Assembly: GCA_039583705.1 (NCBI GenBank) | Contig: JAVKSM010000025.1 | Location: forward strand, 1 to 29,719 | DNA: 29,719 nt | Direction of reading: 5' to 3' | From: JAVKSM01 sp039583705 | Lineage (GTDB): Bacteria > Actinomycetota > Actinomycetes > Mycobacteriales > Pseudonocardiaceae | Part shown: one piece after another, positions 21,221-29,595 of the stretch | Position numbering within the stretch: position 1 is the first letter of the stretch | Layout of the letters: every line of letters begins with the position of its first letter | Notes under the pieces: generated by a model | What the model was told of the DNA's origin: nothing | What the model saw: the letters and a program-made list of their open reading frames with translations, nothing else | Database searches by the model: none | Translations under genes and position numbers: made by a program

Positions 21221-23887
21221 TCAGCCCCCTCCGGGACCTGGCACTCCGATGGGTGTGGTGTCGCCGCCGCCGGAGCCACCGCCACCGGGACCACCACCGC
21301 CGGAGCCACCGCCGTGGTGCGGCCGGGTTGGGGTCGGCTGGGAGCAGTTCCCCAAGAAACTGCAGGGATCGGGCGTCGGCTGGGTCAAGCTCGGGAACGG
21401 CATGTCGAAGGTGTCGGTCGTCGGAGCCGTGGTGGTCGGCTGGCTGGTCGGCACCGGCTGCGCCGTGGTGGTCGGCTGGCTGGTCGGCACCGCCGTCGCG
21501 GTGTCCGGCGGCGGGCTGCCGATCGGCGTGAACGGCCCGAACGACTGCTCCGGCGTGCCCTTGAGCGCGCTGTCCATGAACGACTGCCAGATCGAGCCGG
21601 GCGCCATGCGGCCGTAGATGATCCGCCCGTCCTTGTCCTTGATCGGGCTGTTGTCGTCGGTGCCCACCCACACCGCGGCGGAGAGCGACGGGGTGTAGCC
21701 GACGTTCCACGCGTCGTTGTTCTGCCCTGGGACGTAGGACTGCACCGTGCCGGTCTTGTCAGCGACGTCCCGGCCACCGGCCAGCGGGATCCGGGAATAG
21801 CCGGCGACGTCCACCATCGACTCGGTGACGTTGCGGGCCAGGTTGGCCGGAATCCGCTGCTCGCCGACGTTTGGGGCGTCGTAGAGCACCCGGCCGTCGG
21901 CCGTGACGACCTTGGAGACGAGGTGCGGCGCGAAGTAGGTCCCGTTGTCGGCGAAGGTGGCGTAGGCCGAGGCCATGTCGACCGGGGTGACCTCCTTGTC
22001 GCCGATGGCGATGCCACCGGTGGGGTCGGGAAGCTGGGCGGTGACCCCGGCCTGGTGGGCGGCGTCGGCCACGCCCTGCGGACCGACCGCGATACCGAGG
22101 TTGTAGTAGACGGTGTTGACCGACTCGGTCATGGCCGTCTTGAGGTCACAGCTCGTCCCACAGCTCTCGCCGTCGGAGTTGGCGACCTTCGTCCCGGCGA
22201 TCGTCTGCGGCGAGGTGCCGTCGAAGGTCGAGCCGAGACCGAACGGCGGGTCGTGCTCCAGGCCGGCGAGCAGCACGAACGGTTTGAACGACGACCCCGG
22301 CTGCTTCTCGGTCTGGGCGTAGTCGAAGCCCATCCCGTCGTCGCCACCGTAGTAGGCGACGATCGCGCCGGTCCGCGGATCCACGGCGACCAGCGCGGTG
22401 CGCAGGTTGGCGGGCTGGCCGGCCATCTGCTTGTGCACGGCGTCGACGGCCTGCCGCTGGAACTGCGGGTTGATGGTCGTCGTGATGTGCAGGCCCTCCT
22501 GGTTGATCTCCTGCTCGCTGATGCCGTAACGGGCCAACTCGTCCTGCACGGCCTGCACGATGTGGCCCCGGGCGTCGGTCGCGCCGTTGCGGGGCGTGTA
22601 CCGCGGCGGGATCGTCGTCGGGAACGTCGCGGCGGCGCGGTCGGCGGCCGGCAGCCACCCCTGGCTGACCATGCCGTCCATGACGTAGTTCCAGCGTTCC
22701 CGGGCGTGTATCGGGTTGATCGCCGGGTCCCACAGCGAAGGAGCCTGGATCACGCTGGCCAGCAGCGCGCCTTCGGCCGGGCTCAGCTTGCCGACGTCCT
22801 TGCCGAAGTAAGCCTGTGACCCGGCCTCGATGCCGTAGGCGCCGCGTCCGAAGTAGACCGTGTTGAGGTAGTTGTCGAGGATCTGCTCCTTCGACTCCCG
22901 CTTGGAGAGCTTCGTGGCGATGACGACTTCCTTGTACTTGCGCCACAACGAGTGCTCGTCGCCGACCAGGGTGAGCTTGACGTACTGCTGAGTGATCGTC
23001 GAGCCGCCGCCGGTGCCGCCGCGCATCTGGTCCCACGCGGCCCGGAGGATGCCGGTGATGTCGAAGCCGGGGTTGGAGTAGAAGCTGCGGTCCTCAGCGG
23101 CGAGCACCGCGTGCTGCACCGGCGCCGGAATCGCGCTGATGCCGACCTTGATCCGGTTGCCCTGCCGGTCCGGGGTGATCTTGGCAAGCAGCGAGCCGTC
23201 CGCGTAGGTCAGCGTGGCGACCTGGTTGTTGACAGCGTCGTCCGGCGTGGGGACCTTGAACACGAGGTAGCCGATGGCGAAGGCCAGTACCGGACCCAGC
23301 ACCGCCAGGCCGACGAGGACGTAGGCGGTGCGGCGCACCCGCCGCCAGATCCTCCTGCGACGCGCACTGCCGCCCGCCGGCTCTGGCGGTAGCGCGGGTC
23401 CGTCCTCGGCCGCTGCGCCACGCCGCAGTAACGGCTGGTGGCGGTGGGTGAGCAGCTCGGGTTCGGCCGGATACTCCGCCGCTCCGATCTCCCGGCAGGG
23501 AGCGGAGGACGGGGGCAGACGCGGAGGCTGCGACGGGGGTGAGCCGCCGGGGCGGACCGGCGGCGGCCCGCCCGAACGGACCTGCGGTTGGCCCTGCCGG
23601 AGCGGCGGTTGGCCTTGCCGGACCGGCGGTGGCCCTGGCCGGGGCTGCCGCCGAGACGTGCCGTGCCGGGGGAGGTTCTCACGGACGGCACCGCTGCGGG
23701 CGACGCCGCCGCTGTGTCCGGCCTCCCGGGGGGGCGGGGGTCCAGCCGGATGCCGGGGTGGAGGGTGGCGCTCCGTCACCGGGCCGTCCCGGTCGGAGTC
23801 ATCCCTCCCGGCAGCGGCGCCGGAGTCACGGGACGCCCACGTGGGCGTCCACGCTCCGGTCCGCTCCGCGTCGTGTTCGTCGTTCAC
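21221..23887 (-). CDS. ponA: Bifunctional class A penicillin-binding protein (transglycosylase/transpeptidase)
   Basis: 888 residues from GTG 23887, with GGGAGG 7 bp upstream. Residues 1-175 are a Pro/Arg-rich cytosolic region; one membrane helix is at about 186-210. The GT51 transglycosylase includes the catalytic Glu265 (AVLAAEDRSFYSNPG), GGSTITQQYVKLTL and NTVYFGRGAYGIEAG. The transpeptidase has SxxK (Ser532, in KQPGSSFKPF), SVN (589-591) and KTG (711-713). A Pro/Thr-rich and then Gly/Pro-rich C-terminal tail includes two copies of VPTSQPTTTA. It polymerises and cross-links peptidoglycan. Synteny makes it the counterpart of M. tuberculosis PonA1. It is downstream of DUF5318 and probably starts the transcript continuing into the GT87 gene. 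Confidence 0.95.
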   Translation of the reverse strand: MNDEHDAERTGAWTPTWASRDSGAAAGRDDSDRDGPVTERHPPPRHPAGPPPPREAGHSGGVARSGAVRENLPRHGTSRRQPRPGPPPVRQGQPPLRQGQPQVRSGGPPPVRPGGSPPSQPPRLPPSSAPCREIGAAEYPAEPELLTHRHQPLLRRGAAAEDGPALPPEPAGGSARRRRIWRRVRRTAYVLVGLAVLGPVLAFAIGYLVFKVPTPDDAVNNQVATLTYADGSLLAKITPDRQGNRIKVGISAIPAPVQHAVLAAEDRSFYSNPGFDITGILRAAWDQMRGGTGGGSTITQQYVKLTLVGDEHSLWRKYKEVVIATKLSKRESKEQILDNYLNTVYFGRGAYGIEAGSQAYFGKDVGKLSPAEGALLASVIQAPSLWDPAINPIHARERWNYVMDGMVSQGWLPAADRAAATFPTTIPPRYTPRNGATDARGHIVQAVQDELARYGISEQEINQEGLHITTTINPQFQRQAVDAVHKQMAGQPANLRTALVAVDPRTGAIVAYYGGDDGMGFDYAQTEKQPGSSFKPFVLLAGLEHDPPFGLGSTFDGTSPQTIAGTKVANSDGESCGTSCDLKTAMTESVNTVYYNLGIAVGPQGVADAAHQAGVTAQLPDPTGGIAIGDKEVTPVDMASAYATFADNGTYFAPHLVSKVVTADGRVLYDAPNVGEQRIPANLARNVTESMVDVAGYSRIPLAGGRDVADKTGTVQSYVPGQNNDAWNVGYTPSLSAAVWVGTDDNSPIKDKDGRIIYGRMAPGSIWQSFMDSALKGTPEQSFGPFTPIGSPPPDTATAVPTSQPTTTAQPVPTSQPTTTAPTTDTFDMPFPSLTQPTPDPCSFLGNCSQPTPTRPHHGGGSGGGGPGGGGSGGGDTTPIGVPGPGGG

Positions 23888-23937
23888 GAATCAACCTCCC
23901 GGACCGGCGCCGGGGAGCTGACGCCGGTCCTGCGGTC

Positions 23938-24342
23938 TCACTGGCGGGCGGTCTTCTGCCGGGTCCCGTCGCCTGGCAGACCGCCGGTTCCAGAGACGTA
24001 GGACTGAATCAGATGGTTCCAGCTACAGGTGCGGCAGACCTCGACGACGTAGACCGTGAACTCCTCGTACATCGTCGCCATCCGGCCCAGCTCCTCGGCG
24101 CTGCGAGCCGATCCGGAGGCGTGCTTGAGCGCGTTCCCGTATACCCAGGAGACCTGGGTGAGACGCTCCTTGCGGCACACCGGGCAGGTGGTGTCACTGG
24201 CCTCGCCGTGGAATTTCGCGGCCCGCAGCAGGTAGGGAGTGGCGTCACAGACCTCCATCACGTCCACCCGACCGGAGTAGACATCGGCGAGCAGCGCGCG
24301 GCGCCGCATCGCGTAGTCCACCACCTGGCGTTGGGTCAGCAC
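23938..24342 (-). CDS. DUF5318 family protein
   Basis: 134 residues from GTG 24342 (MLTQRQVVDYAMRRRALLAD). The conserved block DVMEVCDATPYLLRAAKFHG is followed by two CxxC pairs, CPVC near 53-56 and CRTC near 103-106, likely a zinc-binding site, then SWNHLIQSYVSG. It matches the M. tuberculosis Rv0049 position and type, immediately upstream of ponA. The function is unknown; conserved linkage to ponA suggests an envelope or growth role. It begins with a -10 element 6 bp before the GTG, so translation is probably leaderless, and lies 50 bp upstream of ponA. It is divergent from the PadR gene. Confidence 0.88.
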   Translation of the reverse strand: MLTQRQVVDYAMRRRALLADVYSGRVDVMEVCDATPYLLRAAKFHGEASDTTCPVCRKERLTQVSWVYGNALKHASGSARSAEELGRMATMYEEFTVYVVEVCRTCSWNHLIQSYVSGTGGLPGDGTRQKTARQ

Positions 24343-24348
24343 CCGGCC

Positions 24349-24354
24349 AGGGTA
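24349..24354 (-). promoter_or_regulatory. -10 element of the DUF5318 gene (leaderless start)
   Basis: TACCCT on the minus strand lies exactly 6 bp before GTG 24342; there is no Shine-Dalgarno between. Confidence 0.55.
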
Positions 24355-24419
24355 CGCGCGGGGTCACCACGCACCCCCAGCCGGCGTCCCGCGGAAGGGG
24401 TCGGAGTCGCGGGCTGATG

Positions 24420-24432
24420 TATCGCGGCGATA
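24420..24432. promoter_or_regulatory. 13-bp palindrome upstream of the PadR gene, probable operator
   Basis: TATCGCGGCGATA has perfect 6-bp arms TATCGC/GCGATA around one G. It lies 66 bp upstream of the PadR start, between it and the divergent DUF5318 gene. PadR regulators often bind AT-flanked palindromes at their own promoters, so autoregulation is the likely role. A tandem repeat follows immediately. Confidence 0.6.
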
Positions 24433-24479
24433 TGGTTGTGGGCAGTACCCACCGGATGGTTGTGGTCAGTACCCGCCGG
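24432..24479 (+). repeat. 24-bp tandem repeat, two copies
   Basis: Copies at 24432-24455 and 24456-24479 (ATGGTTGTGGGCAGTACCC... and ATGGTTGTGGTCAGTACCC...) match at 22 of 24 positions. They lie between the palindrome and the PadR ribosome-binding site, where the -10 or transcription start would be. Each copy contains AGTACCC, which could supply a TACCCN-type -10. Confidence 0.75.
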
Positions 24480-24498
24480 CGATGTCGAGGAGGTAGTC

Positions 24499-25026
24499 GT
24501 GCTCGAGCTCGCCGTGCTCGGCCTGCTCCACGAGGCGCCGATGCACGGCTACGAGCTGCGCAAGCGGCTGCACGCCCGGCTCGGGACGTTCCGGGCATTC
24601 TCCTACGGCTCGCTGTACCCGACGCTGCGGCGGCTGCAGTGGGAGGGGCTGATCCGCGAGGAGGAGAGCGTCGGCCGCCGCGCCCGGCGGGTGTACCAGC
24701 TCACCGCGGAGGGCAAGGAGCGCTTCACCGAGCTGCTCGGCAACTCCGGGCCGCATGCCTGGGACGACGAGAGCTTCGGCGTGCACCTGGCGTTCTTCTC
24801 GGCCACCCCGGCCGAGGCCAGGATGCGGATCCTCGAGGGCCGGCGGCGCCGGGTGGAGGAGCGGCGGGAGGGCCTGCGAGCGGCGCTGGCGCGGGCCGGG
24901 GAGCAGATCGACCGCTATACCCGTGAGCTGCACCAGATGGGGCTGGACTCCACCGAGCGCGAGGTCCGCTGGCTCAACGAGCTCATCGCGGCGGAGCAGG
25001 CCGAACAGAAGCGGTCCGCCGAGTAG
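24499..25026 (+). CDS. PadR family transcriptional regulator
   Basis: 175 residues from GTG 24499, chosen because GAGGAGG (24486-24492) is 6 bp upstream and the N-terminus VLELAVLGLLHEAPMHGYEL is the standard PadR start. The winged helix (about 1-75) includes GYELRKRL, RAFSYGSLYPTLRRLQWEGL and RRVYQLTAEGKERFTELL. The C-terminal part (about 90-165) is a long basic/acidic helix set, RMRILEGRRRRVEERREG, with coiled-coil character for dimerisation. It matches the Rv0047c position beside ino1 in M. tuberculosis. A palindrome and a tandem repeat upstream suggest autoregulation. It may also control ino1, which follows at 62 bp on the same strand. Confidence 0.93.
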   Translation: MLELAVLGLLHEAPMHGYELRKRLHARLGTFRAFSYGSLYPTLRRLQWEGLIREEESVGRRARRVYQLTAEGKERFTELLGNSGPHAWDDESFGVHLAFFSATPAEARMRILEGRRRRVEERREGLRAALARAGEQIDRYTRELHQMGLDSTEREVRWLNELIAAEQAEQKRSAE

Positions 25027-25038
25027 GCGGTCGAGGAC

Positions 25039-25080
25039 GGACCGGAACGAACGGACAGGAACGAACGGACCGGAACGAGG
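25039..25080 (+). repeat. Three tandem 14-bp repeats before ino1
   Basis: Perfectly phased units at 25039 (GGACCGGAACGAAC), 25053 (GGACAGGAACGAAC) and 25067 (GGACCGGAACGAGG). The last overlaps the ino1 ribosome-binding site (GAGGAGG, 25077-25083). Only one internal base and the last two bases vary. Confidence 0.9.
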
Positions 25081-25088
25081 AGGCCCGC

Positions 25089-26168
25089 ATGGGGCAGGTA
25101 CGTGTGGCTGTCGTCGGTGTCGGCAACTGCGCCGCGTCGCTGGTCCAGGGCGTGCACTATTACGCCGACGCCGACCCGGCGACCCGCGTCCCGGGCCTGA
25201 TGCACGTCGACTTCGGCGGGTACCACGTCCGCGACATCACGTTCGTGGCCGCCTTCGACGTCGACGCGAAGAAGGTCGGCCACGACCTCGCCGAGGCGAT
25301 CACCGCCAGCGAGAACAACACCATCTCGCTCTGCGAGGTCCCACCGCTCGGCGTCCCGGTCGCGCGCGGCCGAACACTGGACGGGCTCGGCAGGTACTAC
25401 CGCGAGACGATCAGCGAGTCGGACGAGGAGCCGGTGGACGTCGTGGCGGTGTTGCGGGAGGCCCGGGTCGACGTGCTCGTCTCCTACCTGCCTGTCGGCT
25501 CCGAGCAGGCCGACCTGTTCTACGCGCGGTGCGCGCTGGAGGCCGGGGTGGCTTTCGTCAACGCGCTGCCGGTGTTCATCGCGTCCGATCCGGAGTGGGC
25601 GGCCCGGTTCGAGTCCGCCGGCGTGCCGATCATCGGGGACGACATCAAGTCCCAGGTGGGCGCGACGATCACGCACCGGGTGCTGGCCAAGCTGTTCGAG
25701 GACCGCGGCGTGCACCTGGACCGCACGATGCAGCTCAACGTCGGCGGCAACATGGATTTCATGAACATGCTCGAGCGGGAACGGCTGGAGTCCAAGAAGA
25801 CCTCGAAGACCCAGTCGGTGACCTCCCAGCTCTCGCACGACATCGATCGGCGCAACGTCCACATCGGACCGTCGGACTACGTGCCGTGGCTCGACGACCG
25901 CAAGTGGGCCTACGTGCGCCTGGAGGGCCGGGCGTTCGGAGACGTGCCGCTCAACCTGGAGTACAAGCTCGAGGTGTGGGACTCCCCGAACTCGGCGGGG
26001 ATCGTCATCGACGCGATCCGGGCGGCGAAGATCGCGCTGGACCGCGGCGTCGGCGGACCTGTCCACTCGGCGTCGTCCTACTTCATGAAGTCGCCACCGG
26101 TGCAGTACCGCGACTCGGAGGCCCGCGACGCCGTCGAGGCGTTCATCCGCGGCGACCTGGAGCGCTAG
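25089..26168 (+). CDS. ino1: Inositol-3-phosphate synthase (myo-inositol-1-phosphate synthase)
   Basis: 359 residues from ATG 25089, with GAGGAGG about 5 bp upstream. VRVAVVGVGNCAASLVQG is the NAD-binding N-terminus of the short archaeal/actinobacterial MIPS type. Other family motifs are AFDVDAKKVG, VLVSYLPVGSEQADLF, VPIIGDDIKSQVGATITHRV, QLNVGGNMDFMN, SKKTSKTQSV and LNLEYKLEVWDSPNSAG; the conserved Lys residues serve catalysis. It converts glucose-6-phosphate to inositol-3-phosphate, feeding phosphatidylinositol mannosides and mycothiol. Position next to PadR matches M. tuberculosis Rv0046c-Rv0047c. The tandem repeats in the 62-bp spacer could affect its translation. It is followed 17 bp later by an SDR gene. 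Confidence 0.97.
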   Translation: MGQVRVAVVGVGNCAASLVQGVHYYADADPATRVPGLMHVDFGGYHVRDITFVAAFDVDAKKVGHDLAEAITASENNTISLCEVPPLGVPVARGRTLDGLGRYYRETISESDEEPVDVVAVLREARVDVLVSYLPVGSEQADLFYARCALEAGVAFVNALPVFIASDPEWAARFESAGVPIIGDDIKSQVGATITHRVLAKLFEDRGVHLDRTMQLNVGGNMDFMNMLERERLESKKTSKTQSVTSQLSHDIDRRNVHIGPSDYVPWLDDRKWAYVRLEGRAFGDVPLNLEYKLEVWDSPNSAGIVIDAIRAAKIALDRGVGGPVHSASSYFMKSPPVQYRDSEARDAVEAFIRGDLER

Positions 26169-26171
26169 CGG

Positions 26172-26177
26172 TACGCT
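26172..26177 (+). promoter_or_regulatory. -10 element of the SDR gene (leaderless start)
   Basis: TACGCT lies 8 bp before GTG 26186, just after the ino1 stop. There is no Shine-Dalgarno before this GTG. Confidence 0.45.
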
Positions 26178-26185
26178 GCCGGGCC

Positions 26186-26875
26186 GTGGACCGTCCGCTG
26201 GCCCTGGTGACCGGGGCATCCCGCGGGATCGGCGCGGCCGTCGCCCGCGCGCTCGCGCCCCGCTACGACCTGCTGCTCGGAGGCCGGGACGGCGATGCGC
26301 TCGCCGCGATGGCCGGTGAGCTGCCCGGCTCGCGGCCGTGGCCCGTCGAACTCACCGATCCCGAGGCGCTGGCGGCCGCGACGGCCGGCATCGGCTCCCT
26401 CGACGTGCTCGTGCACTCGGCCGGGGTCAGCCACATCGGCACCGTGGCGGACACCCCAGCCGCGGTGTGGCGAGGTCAGTTCGAGGTCAACGTGGTCGCG
26501 ATCGCCGAGCTGACCCGGCTGCTGCTGCCCGCGCTGCGTGCCGCCCGCGGCCACGTCGTGCTGATCAACTCGGGAGCGGGGCTTTCCGCCAGACCCGGCT
26601 GGGGCGCCTACGCCGCGAGCAAGTTCGCCCTGCGGGCCTTCGGCGACTCGCTGCGGGCCGAGGAGGCGCCGAACGGAGTGCGGGTGACGTCCGTGCACCC
26701 GGGACGGACGGCCACCGACATGCAGCGTGCGGTTCGGGTGGCGGAGGACGCGCCGTACGAGCCGACCCGCTACCTGGCGCCGGAGTCCGTGGCCGGCGTG
26801 GTCCTGGTCGCCGTGGCAGCCCCGCAGGACGCTCACCTCACGCAGGTCGTGCTCCGCCCGGTGGAACGCCCGTGA
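26186..26875 (+). CDS. Short-chain dehydrogenase/reductase
   Basis: 229 residues from GTG 26186. A classical SDR Rossmann fold: LVTGASRGIGAAVARAL (T-G-x-x-x-G-x-G, about 8-16), DVLVHSAGVS (N-A-G equivalent), the catalytic Ser in LINSGAGLSA and the Tyr/Lys pair in YAASKFALRAFG. VHPGRTATDMQRAV is the post-catalytic loop. It reduces or oxidises an unknown substrate with NAD(P)H. It probably starts from its own leaderless promoter in the 17-bp gap after ino1, and converges on leuS with 27 bp between the stops and no obvious hairpin. Confidence 0.92.
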   Translation: MDRPLALVTGASRGIGAAVARALAPRYDLLLGGRDGDALAAMAGELPGSRPWPVELTDPEALAAATAGIGSLDVLVHSAGVSHIGTVADTPAAVWRGQFEVNVVAIAELTRLLLPALRAARGHVVLINSGAGLSARPGWGAYAASKFALRAFGDSLRAEEAPNGVRVTSVHPGRTATDMQRAVRVAEDAPYEPTRYLAPESVAGVVLVAVAAPQDAHLTQVVLRPVERP

Positions 26876-26902
26876 GCCCGCCTGTCAATCGTCAGCCGGG
26901 AG

Positions 26903-29389
26903 CTACAGCACGACGTTCACCAAGCGGCCAGGGACGACGATGACCTTGCGCGGCCGGCGGCCGTCGACCAGCGCGACGATCTTCTCGTCGGACAGCGCGG
27001 CGTCCCGCACCGTCGAATCGTCGGCGCCGGCCGGCAGGCTGACCCGCGAGCGGATCTTGCCATTGACCTGGATCGGGTACTCCACCCGGTCCTCGACCAG
27101 GTAGGCCGGGTCCGCGACCGGCCACGGCTTTTCCCACACCCGCTCCCCGGTAAGGTGGTGGTACACCTCCGCCGAGACGTGCGGGGCGAACGGGAACAAC
27201 AGGGACGCCGCGACCACCAACGCGAGACGCCTGGTCTCGACGCTGCCCTCGCCCTCGTAGCGGACCCGGGACACCTCTTTGACCAGCTCCATGACCGCGG
27301 CGATCGCGGTGTTGAAGGCGAACCTCCCGTCGATGTCCCCGGTGACCTTGTCGATCGCCCAGTGCGTCTTCCGGAGCAGCCGGAGGTCATCGCTCACCGC
27401 CGGCACCGGCGACGGCACCGGGGCCGGCGCCGCGGCCCGGGCTGATGGCCCGGTCCCGGTCGACGGCGCCGCGGCGAGCTCGCTGGACAACCGCCACAAC
27501 CGGCTGAGGAACCGGTAGACGCCCTCGACGCCGTCGTCGGTCCAGTCCCCGCCCTGGGCGGGCGGAGCCATGAACAGGACGTAGCAGCGGACGGCGTCAG
27601 CCCCGTAGGTCGCGATGATCTCGCTGGGCGAGACGGAGTTCCCCTTGGACTTGGACATCTTCGCCCCGTTACGGGTGATCATGCCCTGGGTGAAGAGCCG
27701 CGCGAACGGCTCCTGGAAGCCGAGGAGCCCGAGGTCGGCGAAGACCTTGCAGAAGAACCGCGCGTACATCAGGTGCAGGATCGCGTGCTCGACGCCGCCG
27801 ATGTACTGGTCGATCGGCATCCAGTGGTCGACCACCGAGCGGTCCCACGCGGCGGCGGCGTTGTGCGGGTCGCAGTACCGCAGGAAGTACCAGGAGGAAT
27901 CGACGAAAGTGTCCATCGTGTCGGTCTCCCGCCGGGCCGGCGCGCCACACGACGGGCACGTGGTGCGCACCCAGTCCTCGGCGGCGGCCAGCGGCGAGCG
28001 ACCCTTCGGGGCGTAGTCCTCGATCTGCGGCAGCGTGACCGGCAGCTCGTCCTCGGGAACTCCGACGATGCCACAGGACGGGCAGTAGACGACGGGGATC
28101 GGGCACCCCCAGTACCGCTGGCGGGACACCAGCCAGTCCCGCAGCCGGTAGGAGACCTCGAACCTCCCGAGCCCGCGCTCGGCGAGCCAGTCGACGATCG
28201 CCCGCTTGGCCGCCGCGGTAGCGAGGCCGTCGAGGAACGCCGAGTTGATCGCGGGACCGTCACCGGGGTACGCCTGTCCCTCGAAGTCGTCGGGGGGCTG
28301 CACGGTCCGCACGATCGGCAGGTCGAAGACCGTGGCGAAGTCCCAGTCACGCTGGTCCTGTCCCGGTACCCCCATGACCGCCCCGGTGCCGTACCCGGCG
28401 AGCACGTAGTCCGCCACGAACATCGGGATCTTCCCGCCGCTGACGGGGTTGGTCACGGCATGGCCCAGGGGGACGCCCGTCTTCGGGCGGTCGGGCGCCC
28501 CTCGCTCCGCGTGGTCAGCGACCAAGGCGTGACGGACGTACTCCCGCACCTCCGCCTCGTGCGGCGTGCCGGCAGCCAGGGTGAGCACGTCCGGGTGCTC
28601 CGGCGCCAGCACGAAGAAGGTGGCCCCGAACAGGGTGTCGGGGCGGGTGGTGAAGACCTCGTAGTCGGTCCCGGTGTCCTCGCAGCGGAACGTCACGACC
28701 GCGCCCTCGGAGCGGCCGATCCAGTTGCGTTGCATGGTCTTGACTTTGTCGGGCCAGTCGAGCGGGGCGAGGTCGTCCAGCAGGCGCTGCGCGTACCGGG
28801 TGATCCGGAAGAACCACTGCTCGAGCTGCCGCACCTCGACGACGGAGTCACAGCGCTCGCACCGTCCGTTGACCACCTGTTCGTTGGCGAGGACGGTGGC
28901 GTCGTAGGGGCACCAGTTGACCGTGGCGTTGCGCCGGTAGGCCAGGTCATCCCCCAGCAACTGGAGGAAGATCCACTGCGTCCAGCGGTAGTACCCGGGC
29001 TCGTGCGTGGCGAGCTCCCGCGACCAGTCGATCGAGATGCCCCACTCGCGGAACTGGCGACGAAACGCGGCGATCGACTCGTTGGTCGAGGTCCGGGGGC
29101 TGCGGCCGGTCTTGATCGCATACCCCTCGGCCGGGAGGCCGAAGGCGTCGTAGCCCATGGGATGCAGGACCCGACGCCCCCGGCGACGGTAGAAGTGCGC
29201 CACCGCGTCGCCGACGGCGTAGTTCTTCAGGTGCCCGACGTGCGGATCCCCGCTGGTGTACGGGAGCATCTCCAGCACGTAGGCGCGCGACGCCGAAGCC
29301 TCGTGGTTGTCGACGTGCCAGGTGTCCTCGTCGGCCCAGACCTGCTGCCACCGTCGCTCGATCGCGCGCGGGTCGAACGCTCCCGTCAT
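26903..29389 (-). CDS. leuS: Leucyl-tRNA synthetase
   Basis: 828 residues from ATG 29389, with AGGA about 7 bp upstream. Class I signatures: HVGH in MLPYTSGDPHVGHLKNYAVG and KMSKS in NGAKMSKSKGNSVSP. The CP1 editing domain shows TTRPDTLFGATF and GTGAVMGVPGQDQRD. Two zinc knuckles are visible (WCPYD...CERC and CPSC...CPSC). The C-terminal anticodon and tRNA-binding region ends VNGKIRSRVSLP and VIVVPGRLVNVVL. It charges tRNA-Leu. The locus matches M. tuberculosis Rv0041, but most actinobacterial LeuS are about 950 residues and begin with a different signature (MFPYPSGAGLHVGHPLG). The present form, with DPHVGHLKNYAVGD, resembles the LeuS I recall from Thermoleophilia-type bacteria, which suggests gene replacement. 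Confidence 0.96.
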   Translation of the reverse strand: MTGAFDPRAIERRWQQVWADEDTWHVDNHEASASRAYVLEMLPYTSGDPHVGHLKNYAVGDAVAHFYRRRGRRVLHPMGYDAFGLPAEGYAIKTGRSPRTSTNESIAAFRRQFREWGISIDWSRELATHEPGYYRWTQWIFLQLLGDDLAYRRNATVNWCPYDATVLANEQVVNGRCERCDSVVEVRQLEQWFFRITRYAQRLLDDLAPLDWPDKVKTMQRNWIGRSEGAVVTFRCEDTGTDYEVFTTRPDTLFGATFFVLAPEHPDVLTLAAGTPHEAEVREYVRHALVADHAERGAPDRPKTGVPLGHAVTNPVSGGKIPMFVADYVLAGYGTGAVMGVPGQDQRDWDFATVFDLPIVRTVQPPDDFEGQAYPGDGPAINSAFLDGLATAAAKRAIVDWLAERGLGRFEVSYRLRDWLVSRQRYWGCPIPVVYCPSCGIVGVPEDELPVTLPQIEDYAPKGRSPLAAAEDWVRTTCPSCGAPARRETDTMDTFVDSSWYFLRYCDPHNAAAAWDRSVVDHWMPIDQYIGGVEHAILHLMYARFFCKVFADLGLLGFQEPFARLFTQGMITRNGAKMSKSKGNSVSPSEIIATYGADAVRCYVLFMAPPAQGGDWTDDGVEGVYRFLSRLWRLSSELAAAPSTGTGPSARAAAPAPVPSPVPAVSDDLRLLRKTHWAIDKVTGDIDGRFAFNTAIAAVMELVKEVSRVRYEGEGSVETRRLALVVAASLLFPFAPHVSAEVYHHLTGERVWEKPWPVADPAYLVEDRVEYPIQVNGKIRSRVSLPAGADDSTVRDAALSDEKIVALVDGRRPRKVIVVPGRLVNVVL

Positions 29390-29582
29390 GTGTCGATCCT
29401 TAGTCGAAGACCTGCCGCTGGGCGGTCGTCAGGCGAAACGACCGAAGCCCTTCGCCCCCTCCGGTGTGACGGAGCGAGGACGGAATGACCGCGTGCGGAC
29501 ACTCTACCGCCGCGGCGGTGATCACCCGGTGGTGGCTTCGCGCCGACGTGGCCGCGGGCCCCGACGTCCTGCGCCACCCGCA

Positions 29583-29588
29583 TACAGT
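29583..29588 (+). promoter_or_regulatory. -10 element of the SdpI-like gene
   Basis: TACAGT lies 7 bp before GTG 29596, again a spacing suited to leaderless transcription. Confidence 0.45.
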
Positions 29589-29595
29589 GGCCGGC

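Noticed and set aside
20564..22819. 751-codon plus-strand frame opposite GT87 and ponA
   Set aside because: Antisense to ponA, whose transglycosylase and transpeptidase motifs are all present; no recognisable domain in this frame.
29390..29500. T-box or attenuator in the leuS leader
   Set aside because: Only a short GGTCGT-N8-ACGACC hairpin is visible; no T-box sequence (TGGNACCGCG-type) and no Leu-rich leader peptide was found.
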